DNA of 64,000 nt from Actinomycetota bacterium. GTDB taxonomy: Bacteria; Actinomycetota; Actinomycetes; Nanopelagicales; Nanopelagicaceae. This document shows positions 10,784-19,880 of the stretch, in pieces. The translations under genes and the position numbers were made by a program. The notes beneath the pieces were generated by a model. That model was not told where the DNA came from and did no database searches. It was given only the letters and a program-made list of their open reading frames with translations. Numbering within the stretch: the first letter of the stretch is position 1; every line of letters starts with the position of its first letter. The stretch lies in assembly GCA_009701575.1 (NCBI GenBank), contig WLJX01000002.1, forward strand, positions 61,747 through 125,746, read 5' to 3'.

Positions 10784-11158
10784 ATGGAATATGTCGCAGG
10801 CTCATGCAATCTTGGAAAAAGTGAGATTCGTCGCCGACAATTCGTTGCACTAATTGGTCTAGTTCTTTTAGTTTTCACAACTTTCGGTCTGCTTACAGGC
10901 GATGCAGCTAAGAGTGCACGTTTCGGTGTATTTATTCCAGCACTAGTTTTCTCAGTTGGCTTTATTCAATCCCGACGCAAATTCTGTTTAGCTTATGGTT
11001 TTATGGGAACATTCAATTTTGGTTCACTTGGAAAGTTATCAAAGGTCGCTTCAGCGGAAGACCGTAGAGAAGATCGCAAAACTGCAATCTCAATTTTGAT
11101 ACAAGCACTCTCGTTAGCGCTAACAATCACGCTGATTATTTACTTACTTCCGCTTTAA
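10784..11158 (+). CDS. DUF4395-like membrane protein
   Basis: Small multi-TM protein, N-terminal 'QFVALIGLVLLV', RRKFCLAYG; SD aaaggaaa upstream. Confidence 0.6.
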   Translation: MEYVAGSCNLGKSEIRRRQFVALIGLVLLVFTTFGLLTGDAAKSARFGVFIPALVFSVGFIQSRRKFCLAYGFMGTFNFGSLGKLSKVASAEDRREDRKTAISILIQALSLALTITLIIYLLPL

Positions 11159-12409
11159 TTTTTTGAGTAAGAAGTAGAGCGCAGTTCCAAGGGCAATTCC
11201 CCAAATAAGGTCAACAAAAACAACTACTGCTGCCGTAAAAATCAGGATGGAAGAATCTAGACGTGTTGTCCGAAGTAATTCTCTTAAGTTTCCAGGACTC
11301 GCCATGCGATAAGAGGTTCCGATTAAGACGCCAGCGAGAGCTGAGGTTGGGATACTCGAAATAATTGGCGATAAGAAAAGTACAACCGAGAGTAAAAATA
11401 CCGCATGAAAAATTGCTGCAAGTCTTGAAATTGCACCTGCTCTAATGTTCACACTTGTTCTTGCGATAGCACCAGTTGCTGGCATGCCACCAACTAATGA
11501 AGAGAACATTGATGCCAAGCCTTGACCAAAGAGTTCGCGATTTGGTTGATACTTATGCTCATCATCGTGAATATGTGCAAGTTGATCGGCGACTCTTGCC
11601 GAGAGCAGAGATTCGATTGAGGCAAGGAGCGCGATAGCAATTACCGCAGAGATAAGTTCATAAGCTCCAAGCCCGAAAAGTTCAATTTTATTAAGGTGGA
11701 AAATCGCCTTGGGTAGATCTCCGACTTTAGGAATATCTATGTCGAGTGCAAGTACAACTATTGAACTAATAACAATTGCCAAAAAGCTTGCCGGTATGTG
11801 TATTTTTATCTTGAATCTGTGAACTAATTTCGGATAAGTAAATTTAATAAATAGCGTGAGAAGTACAATCAAGATGGCGGAAAAATTAAGTCCGTTGTCT
11901 ATTGCACCATTAATAGTGTTCCATGCAGTAACGACTGTTCTGCCTCCATCAATCGATGGGGTAGCGAACGCCGTTGGAGCCTGTTGTAGTGCTATCACAA
12001 GTGCAATGCCGAGAGTAAAGCCCTCCATAACCGGCCATGGAACCCGGTTGATTATTGAACCAGCCCGTAAAATTCCGAGAAGAAGTGTTAACAGGCCAGC
12101 GAGGAAACCTAGTGGTATTAATACTTCCACGCCGTATTTAGTAACAATTGGAACTAACACAACAGTCATTGCGCCAGTTGGTCCACTTACTTGAAAATTG
12201 GAGCCACCAAAAATCGCGGCTAATAGACCAGCTAATATCGCAGTGACGAGTCCGGCCGCCGCTCCAGCGCCAGTTGTAATACCAAATGCAAGCGCAAGGG
12301 GTAGAGCAACAATTCCTACCGTAATTCCGGCTAAGAGATCTTTCCGCCAAGAAGTGCGGGCACTTTTATAATCAGCGCTACTAGGAAGGAAAACTCTAAG
12401 GTAATTCAT
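11144..12409 (-). CDS. SulP-family anion transporter without STAS domain
   Basis: 'WRKDLLAGITVGIVALPLALAFGI', 'GLASMFSSLVGGMPATGAIARTSVNIRAG'; ends right after the TM region. Confidence 0.93.
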   Translation of the reverse strand: MNYLRVFLPSSADYKSARTSWRKDLLAGITVGIVALPLALAFGITTGAGAAAGLVTAILAGLLAAIFGGSNFQVSGPTGAMTVVLVPIVTKYGVEVLIPLGFLAGLLTLLLGILRAGSIINRVPWPVMEGFTLGIALVIALQQAPTAFATPSIDGGRTVVTAWNTINGAIDNGLNFSAILIVLLTLFIKFTYPKLVHRFKIKIHIPASFLAIVISSIVVLALDIDIPKVGDLPKAIFHLNKIELFGLGAYELISAVIAIALLASIESLLSARVADQLAHIHDDEHKYQPNRELFGQGLASMFSSLVGGMPATGAIARTSVNIRAGAISRLAAIFHAVFLLSVVLFLSPIISSIPTSALAGVLIGTSYRMASPGNLRELLRTTRLDSSILIFTAAVVVFVDLIWGIALGTALYFLLKKLKRK

Positions 12410-12480
12410 TTCTTTTACATCCTACTGCGATATCTGCTTGAGTGGTGTAACTTGGACTTATCGATTGAAGAGGAGTTTTC

Positions 12481-12813
12481 ATGGAAATCGTTATTCACGC
12501 TAGAAATGCAAATTTGGCAGAAGATTTCAGATCGATTGCACTTGAAAAACTAAAATCTTTAGAGCGTTTTAACCTCAAAGTTGAAAGTATAAAAGTTGAG
12601 ATAAAGCATGAACAAAACCCAAGATTCGGGAAGTCATCACATGAAGTGCACCTAACTACTACTGGTTCTGGGCCATTTATGCGCGCTGAGGGATCAGGAT
12701 TTAATGATTTAGCTGCATTTGATAAAGCGGTTACGGCTTTGGAGTTACAGATGAGAAAGCTTCATGAGAAATCTAAAGACATTGGACATGAAAGTTTGAG
12801 AAAGCCAAAGTAA
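12481..12813 (+). CDS. Short-form ribosome hibernation factor (HPF/RaiA-like)
   Basis: 'MEIVIHARNANLAEDFRSIALEKLKSLERF'; 110 aa, so it has no long-HPF C-terminal domain. Confidence 0.85.
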   Translation: MEIVIHARNANLAEDFRSIALEKLKSLERFNLKVESIKVEIKHEQNPRFGKSSHEVHLTTTGSGPFMRAEGSGFNDLAAFDKAVTALELQMRKLHEKSKDIGHESLRKPK

Positions 12814-12817
12814 CAAT

Positions 12818-14023
12818 ATGAATTCAATTGGCGATGGCTTGATAGAAGCTTGGTGGATGTTTTTTCACACCTTCTGGGCGCTGGTACTTGGGTTCACACT
12901 ATCTGGCGCGGTTCAAGCATTTGTTTCTCGCAAGGCAATGAAGGAGCAACTTGGTGATGATAGTTTCAAAAGCATTGGTAAAGCCTCGTTCTTTGGCATA
13001 GTTAGTTCATCTTGTTCTTACTCCGCAAGTGCTCTCGCGAAAAGTCTCTTCTCTAAAGGCGCTAATTTCACAGCTTCCATGGTCTTTATGTTTGCCAGTA
13101 CAAATTTAGTTATTGAATTGGGGTTAGTCCTTTGGATTTTAATGGGGTGGCAATTCGCAGTCGCCGAATTTATCGGTGGCGCGATAATGATTCTTCTCCT
13201 TAAGTTATTGATTCCGGTATTAATTCCAGAGCGATTAATTATGGCTTCCCGAAAAAATATTGAAGCGGATAATCGGACAAATTCCTCAAGAAAGGCCACT
13301 TGGCACGATGCCGCCGGCTACACAATTGGTGATTTCAAAATGCTCCGGGTTGAATTAATTGTTGGCTTTTTAGTTGCTGGACTTGCCGCCAAATTAATTC
13401 CAACGTCATTTTGGAGTGCGTTATTTTTATCAGGACGCGGTCTGCTTTCAAGTATTGAGAATGCAATTATTGGACCGGTTATAGCTTTCATCAGCTTTGT
13501 TTGCTCAGTTGGCAATGTGCCACTTGCATCTGCTCTCTGGCATGGTGGAATAACCTTTGGTGGAACGATTTCTTTTATTTTCGCAGATCTAATTGCACTT
13601 CCATTGGTACTTATTTATCGCAAATATTATGGAACCAAGCTGGCAATCCGCTTAACGTTGGTATTTTGGTTAGTAATGAGCCTGAGTGGTTTCATAACCG
13701 AAGCTATTTTCCAACTAGTAGGTCAGATTCCGATCACCAACCACTCGATGTCACACTCAAATTCAATCGGTTGGAACTACACGACAATCCTTGATGTCGT
13801 TGCATTGATTGTAATCATCTGGGTTTATTGGATGTATCGCACCCGAAAAGTTGAAAGTGAAGATCAAGAGTTTGCTAAGGATTGGGTATGTGGCATGCAG
13901 GTGCGAATTTCTGATGCTCCGGCAAAATTTGAATTAGATGGGAAGGCTTATTATTTCTGCATGCCGGGATGCAGAGAGAGTTTCGCGGCAGATCCAAGCA
14001 AATTTATTTCGGTGGGCAAGTAA
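12818..14023 (+). CDS. DUF318/ArsP-type permease with C-terminal YHS domain
   Basis: Permease motif 'FFGIVSSSCSYSASALAKSLF'; C-terminal 'DWVCGMQVRISDAPAKFELDGKAYYFCMPGCRESFAADPSKF'. Confidence 0.85.
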   Translation: MNSIGDGLIEAWWMFFHTFWALVLGFTLSGAVQAFVSRKAMKEQLGDDSFKSIGKASFFGIVSSSCSYSASALAKSLFSKGANFTASMVFMFASTNLVIELGLVLWILMGWQFAVAEFIGGAIMILLLKLLIPVLIPERLIMASRKNIEADNRTNSSRKATWHDAAGYTIGDFKMLRVELIVGFLVAGLAAKLIPTSFWSALFLSGRGLLSSIENAIIGPVIAFISFVCSVGNVPLASALWHGGITFGGTISFIFADLIALPLVLIYRKYYGTKLAIRLTLVFWLVMSLSGFITEAIFQLVGQIPITNHSMSHSNSIGWNYTTILDVVALIVIIWVYWMYRTRKVESEDQEFAKDWVCGMQVRISDAPAKFELDGKAYYFCMPGCRESFAADPSKFISVGK

Positions 14024-14651
14024 ACCCAAACTCACTCTGTACTGTCGGTGGAACGTTTATGCACCCAACGGTTGCAGTGCCAAAATCTCTAATTTCCCAC
14101 TTTCCATCAACTGCCTCGGCGAAGCCATATGCAGGATCGGTGACAGGCAAATACGGAATAGTCGTAAAGATAATCCAATTTTTATTAGCTTTTGAAATTC
14201 TTTGGTTCACTACAGCAGCAAAGTAGTTACTACCGAACACATCTTGTTGTAACTTTGTTATTTGGGCTGCAATTCCCGCAGGAACCGGTGACCCGCCTTC
14301 ATAGTTATTAACATCAAGGGAATACTTGGTTGGATATTGCGCAAGAATTACCCACGGAACAACAACGCTACTTAATTCGCCATCTGAATAACTTGGCCAC
14401 TTTAAAGTCCAGCCAGATTCAGTTGCAATTCCCTCCGGCAATCTCTGGGAAATTTGAGCCCTTACCTTTGCATCATTCCAATTCACTGACTTCGGATATT
14501 TTGATTCAAATTGCGTCAATAAAAGTTTGATGCCATCGCGAAGCTTCATGTCATCCGGGCGTTCATTGCCAGTTGGTAGCCCACATCCAGTTAATAGAAG
14601 TGAAGTTGCAAGGAGAATCGTAAGGATGATGGGAGCCTTACGTGATTTCAT
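14004..14651 (-). CDS. Hypothetical lipoprotein (start reassigned from 14684 to 14651)
   Basis: MKSRKAPIILTILLATSLLLTGC lipobox; TAGCCT-N7-ATG precedes the ATG at 14651. Confidence 0.75.
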   Translation of the reverse strand: MKSRKAPIILTILLATSLLLTGCGLPTGNERPDDMKLRDGIKLLLTQFESKYPKSVNWNDAKVRAQISQRLPEGIATESGWTLKWPSYSDGELSSVVVPWVILAQYPTKYSLDVNNYEGGSPVPAGIAAQITKLQQDVFGSNYFAAVVNQRISKANKNWIIFTTIPYLPVTDPAYGFAEAVDGKWEIRDFGTATVGCINVPPTVQSEFGFTCPPK

Positions 14652-14762
14652 GAGTTGAAGGCTACTCGGGAATTGGGCTCTCAACTTGAATTAGTTGAAT
14701 ATTCAATTAATATATGGGTATTGAAGAGTATGGAATTGGAATTTTTATGAAGGAGAAATCAA

Positions 14763-15758
14763 TTGCCTGCAGTAACCGTCGCTGATGTAACAATTTTGCC
14801 AAGAGTAATTGTTGAACCAACTGCGCGAGCTCGAAGCGTTAAGAGCATTACCACTGCGCCACAAGGTTTCGAGGGCGAAGGCTTTCCAGTCCGTCGCGCA
14901 TTTGCCGGCATTGACATGGCAAAGTTGGACCCATTCATTCACTTAGATCAAATGGGCGAAGTTGAATACGCACCCGGAGAACCAAAAGGCACGCCATGGC
15001 ATCCACATCGTGGCTTTGAAACTGTTACATACATAATTGATGGAATATTTGATCATAAAGATAATCATGGTGGCGGCGGATCAATTACAAATGGTGATAC
15101 CCAATGGATGACTGCGGGCGCTGGAATTTTGCATATTGAAACCCCACCAGAACATTTAGTAATGAGTGGCGGCCTCTTTCATGGTTTCCAACTCTGGGTA
15201 AATTTGCCAGCAGCCAAGAAGTGGTCAAAGCCTGCATATCAGGATTTACGCGCATCGGATGTCAAATTATTGGCATCAAGTGATGGTGGCACTTTAATTC
15301 GAGTGATTGCCGGTGAAGTTGCTGGAAATGTTGGACCTGGTTCAACGCAAACTCCAATTTCAATTGTGCACGCAACTCTTGCACCTGGAGCAAAGCTAGA
15401 GCTTCCATGGAATAAGAATTACAACGCACTTATTTATACCTTAAATGGTCACGGTAGCGTTGGTGAAGATAAACAACCAGTTCATATGGGACAACTTGCA
15501 GTAATGGGCGATGGCGATACCTTGGTGATTCAAGCAGATCCGACTCAAGAATCTAGATCTCCAGAGATGGATGTTCTTATTCTTGGTGGCGAACCAATTA
15601 AAGAACCGGTCGCTTGGATGGGGCCATTTGTAATGAATACCAAGACCGAAGTTCTAAAGGCTTTTGATGATTTCCAGAAAGGTCTGCTTGGAACAATTCC
15701 AGCAGCAGACATTACGGGAGTGCACAACACACCTCATGAAGTTATTGAAGGAAATTAA
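14763..15758 (+). CDS. Pirin-family protein (TTG start)
   Basis: 'DPFIHLDQMGEVEYAPGEPKGTPWHPHRGFETVTYIIDG' cupin motif; SD aaggag. Confidence 0.93.
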   Translation: MPAVTVADVTILPRVIVEPTARARSVKSITTAPQGFEGEGFPVRRAFAGIDMAKLDPFIHLDQMGEVEYAPGEPKGTPWHPHRGFETVTYIIDGIFDHKDNHGGGGSITNGDTQWMTAGAGILHIETPPEHLVMSGGLFHGFQLWVNLPAAKKWSKPAYQDLRASDVKLLASSDGGTLIRVIAGEVAGNVGPGSTQTPISIVHATLAPGAKLELPWNKNYNALIYTLNGHGSVGEDKQPVHMGQLAVMGDGDTLVIQADPTQESRSPEMDVLILGGEPIKEPVAWMGPFVMNTKTEVLKAFDDFQKGLLGTIPAADITGVHNTPHEVIEGN

Positions 15759-15766
15759 CTAACTAG

Positions 15767-17149
15767 TTAGAGAGCTTTTAAAGCACTTACAACTTTAGTT
15801 AGTGAATCTTTAGCATCTCCGAAGAGAAGCGTAGTTTTAGCATCGTAAAGCAAATCATTTTCGATACCGGCAAAACCTGGACGCATTGAACGCTTTAGGA
15901 AAATAACATTTCCTGCGCTTGCAACATCAAGAATTGGCATTCCATAGATTGGGCAACCTGGAGTTGTTTTTGCTGCTGGGTTAACAACATCGTTTGCACC
16001 AACTACTAGAACCACATCGGTTTGTGGGAAAGTTGGATTTATCTCTTCCATTTCAACAAGTTGTTCGTAAGGAACACTTGCTTCTGCAAGAAGCACATTC
16101 ATATGACCAGGCATACGACCTGCGACTGGGTGAATTCCATAAGCAACTTCAACACCACGTTCAGCGAGAAGGTCTGCGAGTTCGCGAACTGTGTGCTGTG
16201 CTTGCGCAACTGCGAGTCCGAAGCCAGGAACGATTACAACGCGTTGGGCATAATTAAGAAGAATCGCAACATCATCAGGAGATCCTGATTTAACTGGGCG
16301 AACTTCGCCACCCACTGCTTGTGCTTGTGGCTTAGCAGTGAATGCACCGAAGAGAGTTCCAAATAGTGAACGACCCATCGCTTCTGCCATCTTGCGAGTC
16401 AGAATTGTTCCAGAGGCACCAACAAGCGTTCCTGCAACAATTAGAAGTGTTGATTGCAATACATATCCGCTTGCGGCAACTGTTAGACCAGTAAAAGCAT
16501 TTAGAAGTGAGATAACGATTGGAACATCTGCGCCGCCGACCGGAAGCACAAATAGAACACCAAATAGAAGTGAAAGTCCGGCAAGAAGTAGAAGTGGATT
16601 TGTTCCACCACTAGTTATAACCCAACCAGATGTGACAAGTGCGCCCGCAAGGGTTACTGCTATAACGAAACGACCGCCAGGAAATACGACAGGGCGAGTA
16701 GTCATTAACTCTTGCAGCTTTAGGAATGTGATGATTGAACCGGAGAATGAAACGCAGCCGACAAGTACTGTAAATACAGTAGCAATAACTTCACCGATGC
16801 TTGCACTATCTCCAAGACTTAGATATTCAACGATTGCTACAAGTGCGGCTGCCCCACCACCAACACCATTAAATAGCGCAACTAGTTGTGGCATCTGAGT
16901 CATCTGAATCTTACGAGCCGCAGGAACACCAACGATTACACCAAAGGCGATTGCACCAATGATCAAAAGTGTGTTGTGTCCCTCTTCGATAGCAGGGTCA
17001 AAGAAAACAATTACCGTTGCAACAGTGGCGCCAAAGGCGCCAATTAAATTTCCACGGCGAGCGGTCTTAGGGGCTGAAAGTCCCTTGAGCGCCATGATGA
17101 ATGAAACTGCAACACCGAGACCAAGGAGGGCATATAGATTTGAATTCAT
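15767..17149 (-). CDS. pntB: NAD(P) transhydrogenase subunit beta
   Basis: 'VVIVPGFGLAVAQAQHTVRELADLL', 'GIHPVAGRMPGHMNVLLAEA', 'DVVLVVGANDVVNPAA'. Confidence 0.98.
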   Translation of the reverse strand: MNSNLYALLGLGVAVSFIMALKGLSAPKTARRGNLIGAFGATVATVIVFFDPAIEEGHNTLLIIGAIAFGVIVGVPAARKIQMTQMPQLVALFNGVGGGAAALVAIVEYLSLGDSASIGEVIATVFTVLVGCVSFSGSIITFLKLQELMTTRPVVFPGGRFVIAVTLAGALVTSGWVITSGGTNPLLLLAGLSLLFGVLFVLPVGGADVPIVISLLNAFTGLTVAASGYVLQSTLLIVAGTLVGASGTILTRKMAEAMGRSLFGTLFGAFTAKPQAQAVGGEVRPVKSGSPDDVAILLNYAQRVVIVPGFGLAVAQAQHTVRELADLLAERGVEVAYGIHPVAGRMPGHMNVLLAEASVPYEQLVEMEEINPTFPQTDVVLVVGANDVVNPAAKTTPGCPIYGMPILDVASAGNVIFLKRSMRPGFAGIENDLLYDAKTTLLFGDAKDSLTKVVSALKAL

Positions 17150-17436
17150 TACTTCTTACCGCCCTTTCCTTTAAACATTTCGAGCATGCGGTCTGTAACA
17201 ACAAAGCCGCCCACCATATTTATGGTTGCTAATACAACTGCGAGAATTGCTAGCGTTGTTTCCAGCGTAGTTTTTGCCTCGGCAGCAACGAGAATTGCGC
17301 CAACTAAAATAATTCCGTGGATTGCATTTGCACCAGACATCAAAGGGGTGTGAAGGGTTGTCGAAACTTTAGATACAACCTCAAAACCTACGAAGACTGA
17401 GAGTATGAAGATTGTCAGAATTGCCATTGTGGTCAT
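17149..17436 (-). CDS. pntAB: NAD(P) transhydrogenase subunit alpha part 2
   Basis: Small 3-TM protein 'VSTTLHTPLMSGANAIHGIILVGA'; lies between pntAA and pntB. Confidence 0.96.
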   Translation of the reverse strand: MTTMAILTIFILSVFVGFEVVSKVSTTLHTPLMSGANAIHGIILVGAILVAAEAKTTLETTLAILAVVLATINMVGGFVVTDRMLEMFKGKGGKK

Positions 17437-18563
17437 TTCTTGCCCTCCGGAGTGCGACGAGAGCCGCCATGAGTAAGTGTTGCTGAATCAATAATTTCAT
17501 CTGAGAAATCTGGGATTACATCACCAGTTGGTTTGCCATCAACGCTCTTGGTCATAAGCAAAAGTAGGTTTACAACATTTCGTGAGAACAACATGGATGC
17601 GTGATAAGGCAGTTGGCTTGGAACATCTTTTCCACCCCAGATAACAACGCCATTTGAAGTTGTAATCGTTTCGCCAGGCTTACTTCCCTCGACGTTACCG
17701 CCAGTTTCAGCAGCTAGATCAACAATCACAGCGCCAGATTTCATAGCAGAAACCATTTGGCCAGTAACAAGTCTTGGTGCTGGTCTTCCTGGGACAGCCG
17801 CTGTTGTTATAACAACATCAGCTGCAGCTAAGTAAGGAGTTAGAAGTTCACGTTGTTTAGCAGCGCGCTCTTCAGTCATCTCACGCGCATAACCTCCGGC
17901 GCCTTCAAGAGCTTCAAGTTCGAGGGTAATAAATTTTGCGCCCATTGATTTAACTTCATCAGCAGATGATGGACGAACGTCATATGCACTTACTACTGCG
18001 CCTAGTCGCTTCGCTGTTGCAATTGCTTGAAGTCCAGCAACGCCGGCGCCAAGAACTACAACTTGTGCTGGAGTAACAGTTCCTGCTGCGGTCATAAGTA
18101 AAGGAAAAAATCTTGGTGAGAGTTCAGCGGCAACAAGTGATGCGCGGTAGCCAGCACAGAGTGCCTGCGAAGTTAAGGCATCCATGGATTGTGCGCGAGA
18201 AATACGTGGAACCAGTTCAAGTGAGAGCGCGGTTACTCCAGCACTAGCAGCTGCATCGATGGAATCAACTGAAGTTGTAGGAGATAGGAATGAGATTGTA
18301 AGTGCGCCTTTTTTGAGGGACTTCATTTGATCTGGAGTGAGCGCAGTAACGGATGCAATTACATCGGCATCACTAATTACATTGCCACTCTTTACTGTTG
18401 CGCCAGCAGCGGTGAATTCACTATCAGGAAAGCCTGATGCAATACCGGCCCCCGCTTCGATAACGACCTCAAGGCCAGCCTTGGTTAATTTGGAAATGAT
18501 GTCTGGGACGAGCGCTACACGGGCTTCGCCAGATCGGATCTCTTTAGCTACGGCTATTCGCAT
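17433..18563 (-). CDS. pntAA: NAD(P) transhydrogenase subunit alpha part 1
   Basis: 'MRIAVAKEIRSGEARVALVPD', 'VVVLGAGVAGLQAIATAKRLGAVVSAYDVR'. Confidence 0.97.
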   Translation of the reverse strand: MRIAVAKEIRSGEARVALVPDIISKLTKAGLEVVIEAGAGIASGFPDSEFTAAGATVKSGNVISDADVIASVTALTPDQMKSLKKGALTISFLSPTTSVDSIDAAASAGVTALSLELVPRISRAQSMDALTSQALCAGYRASLVAAELSPRFFPLLMTAAGTVTPAQVVVLGAGVAGLQAIATAKRLGAVVSAYDVRPSSADEVKSMGAKFITLELEALEGAGGYAREMTEERAAKQRELLTPYLAAADVVITTAAVPGRPAPRLVTGQMVSAMKSGAVIVDLAAETGGNVEGSKPGETITTSNGVVIWGGKDVPSQLPYHASMLFSRNVVNLLLLMTKSVDGKPTGDVIPDFSDEIIDSATLTHGGSRRTPEGKK

Positions 18564-18635
18564 GCGGAAAGATTAGTGCCTATTAACTTCGATGGTTGCC
18601 AAATATGTAGAGTTTTTAACCTACAAGTGGGGCAA

Positions 18636-19577
18636 TTAGTGGTTGCCCTTTATCTCACCACGAACTAGGTGATAAAGAATTGCTTGAATCGTTGTTCGGC
18701 GATGGTAGGCCTCACGCCAGATTACTGATTTCGGACCATCGATAACTTCGGCATCAACTTCCTCTCCACGGTGTGCTGGCAGGCAGTGCATGAAGATTGA
18801 GTCCGGCGATGTCATTGACATTAAATTCTTAGTGATTGCATATGGTGCGAGGGCTTTAAGTTTCTCAGCTCTTACCTCTTCTGGATCCCCCATAGACATC
18901 CAAACATCGGTATATACAACGCTAGCGCCCGCTGCCGCAGCTTCTGGATCTGTTACAACTTCAATAGTTGCTCCAGTTTTACTAGCAATCTCTTTAGCGC
19001 GCTTAACTGCTGATTCTTGCGGGGCCCATTTACCTGGTGGGGTTGCTACAACGACGTGCGCTCCCATAATTGCGCCCATTGTTAACCAAGCATGTGACAT
19101 GTTATTTCCATCGCCAACATATGTGAATTTTCGCCCAGAAATATCTTCGCCAAATACTTCCCGAATAGTTAACCAATCTGCAAGTAGTTGTGTTGGATGA
19201 TCAGTGTCAGTTAATCCATTTAAAACTGGAATTGTCGAATGTGCACCGAGTTCATCGACATCAGATTGGGCAAATGTTCTAACAATTAGCGCGCTCGCAA
19301 ATCCACTAATAATTTTTGCAGTGTCAGAGATTGTTTCGCCACGACCTATTTGCAAATCATCACCCCGAAGAAATATCGGAGTACCGCCAAGATGTGCAAC
19401 TGCGGTCTCGGATGCGAGTCTGGTGCGAGTTGAGGATTTAGTCATATAAATGGCGACCGTCTGATTAGCCAGTGCATCCTTTGAGCGAAGTGGGCTCTTA
19501 GCAAATTGCGCAGCAGTATCGAGAATTAGTTCCACATCATTACGAGATAGATGCTCGGTACGCAATAGATCCTTCAT
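18636..19577 (-). CDS. argF: Ornithine carbamoyltransferase
   Basis: 'SSTRTRLASETAVAHLGG', 'DHPTQLLADWLTIRE', 'FMHCLPAHRGEEV'. Confidence 0.95.
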   Translation of the reverse strand: MKDLLRTEHLSRNDVELILDTAAQFAKSPLRSKDALANQTVAIYMTKSSTRTRLASETAVAHLGGTPIFLRGDDLQIGRGETISDTAKIISGFASALIVRTFAQSDVDELGAHSTIPVLNGLTDTDHPTQLLADWLTIREVFGEDISGRKFTYVGDGNNMSHAWLTMGAIMGAHVVVATPPGKWAPQESAVKRAKEIASKTGATIEVVTDPEAAAAGASVVYTDVWMSMGDPEEVRAEKLKALAPYAITKNLMSMTSPDSIFMHCLPAHRGEEVDAEVIDGPKSVIWREAYHRRTTIQAILYHLVRGEIKGNH

Positions 19578-19625
19578 TATTGAATAATACCCAATAAAGC
19601 AGGTCGCCTCGGTAGAATTTACGAC

Positions 19626-19880
19626 ATGGGAATCCCGAGCATAGATCTTCAGCCCTTCGCGGATGTATTAGAGAAGGAAGATACTCGGCTATCAAATGAA
19701 GATGGCGATCATGAAAGATTTGCCCACTATGTTCGCAAAGAGAAGATTGTTGAATCAGCTGTAACTGGAAAGGCAGTTCGTGCACTCTGTGGCAAGAAGT
19801 GGGTGCCTAGTCGCGACCCAGAAAAATTTCCGATCTGCCCAATCTGCAAGAAAATATTTGATGGCCTAAAGAAGGAATGA
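19626..19880 (+). CDS. DUF3039-type small protein
   Basis: 'VRALCGKKWVPSRDPEKFPICPICKKIF' with Cys-rich C-terminus; leaderless start. Confidence 0.85.
   Translation: MGIPSIDLQPFADVLEKEDTRLSNEDGDHERFAHYVRKEKIVESAVTGKAVRALCGKKWVPSRDPEKFPICPICKKIFDGLKKE

Noticed and set aside
15759-15770. 12-bp palindrome ctaactagttag between pirin and pntB
   Set aside because: Formed by stop codons of two convergent genes; too short and AT-rich for a terminator, no T-run.
16338-16898. 186-aa plus-strand ORF antisense to pntB
   Set aside because: Composition is typical of the antisense of a membrane protein gene; pntB is unambiguous.
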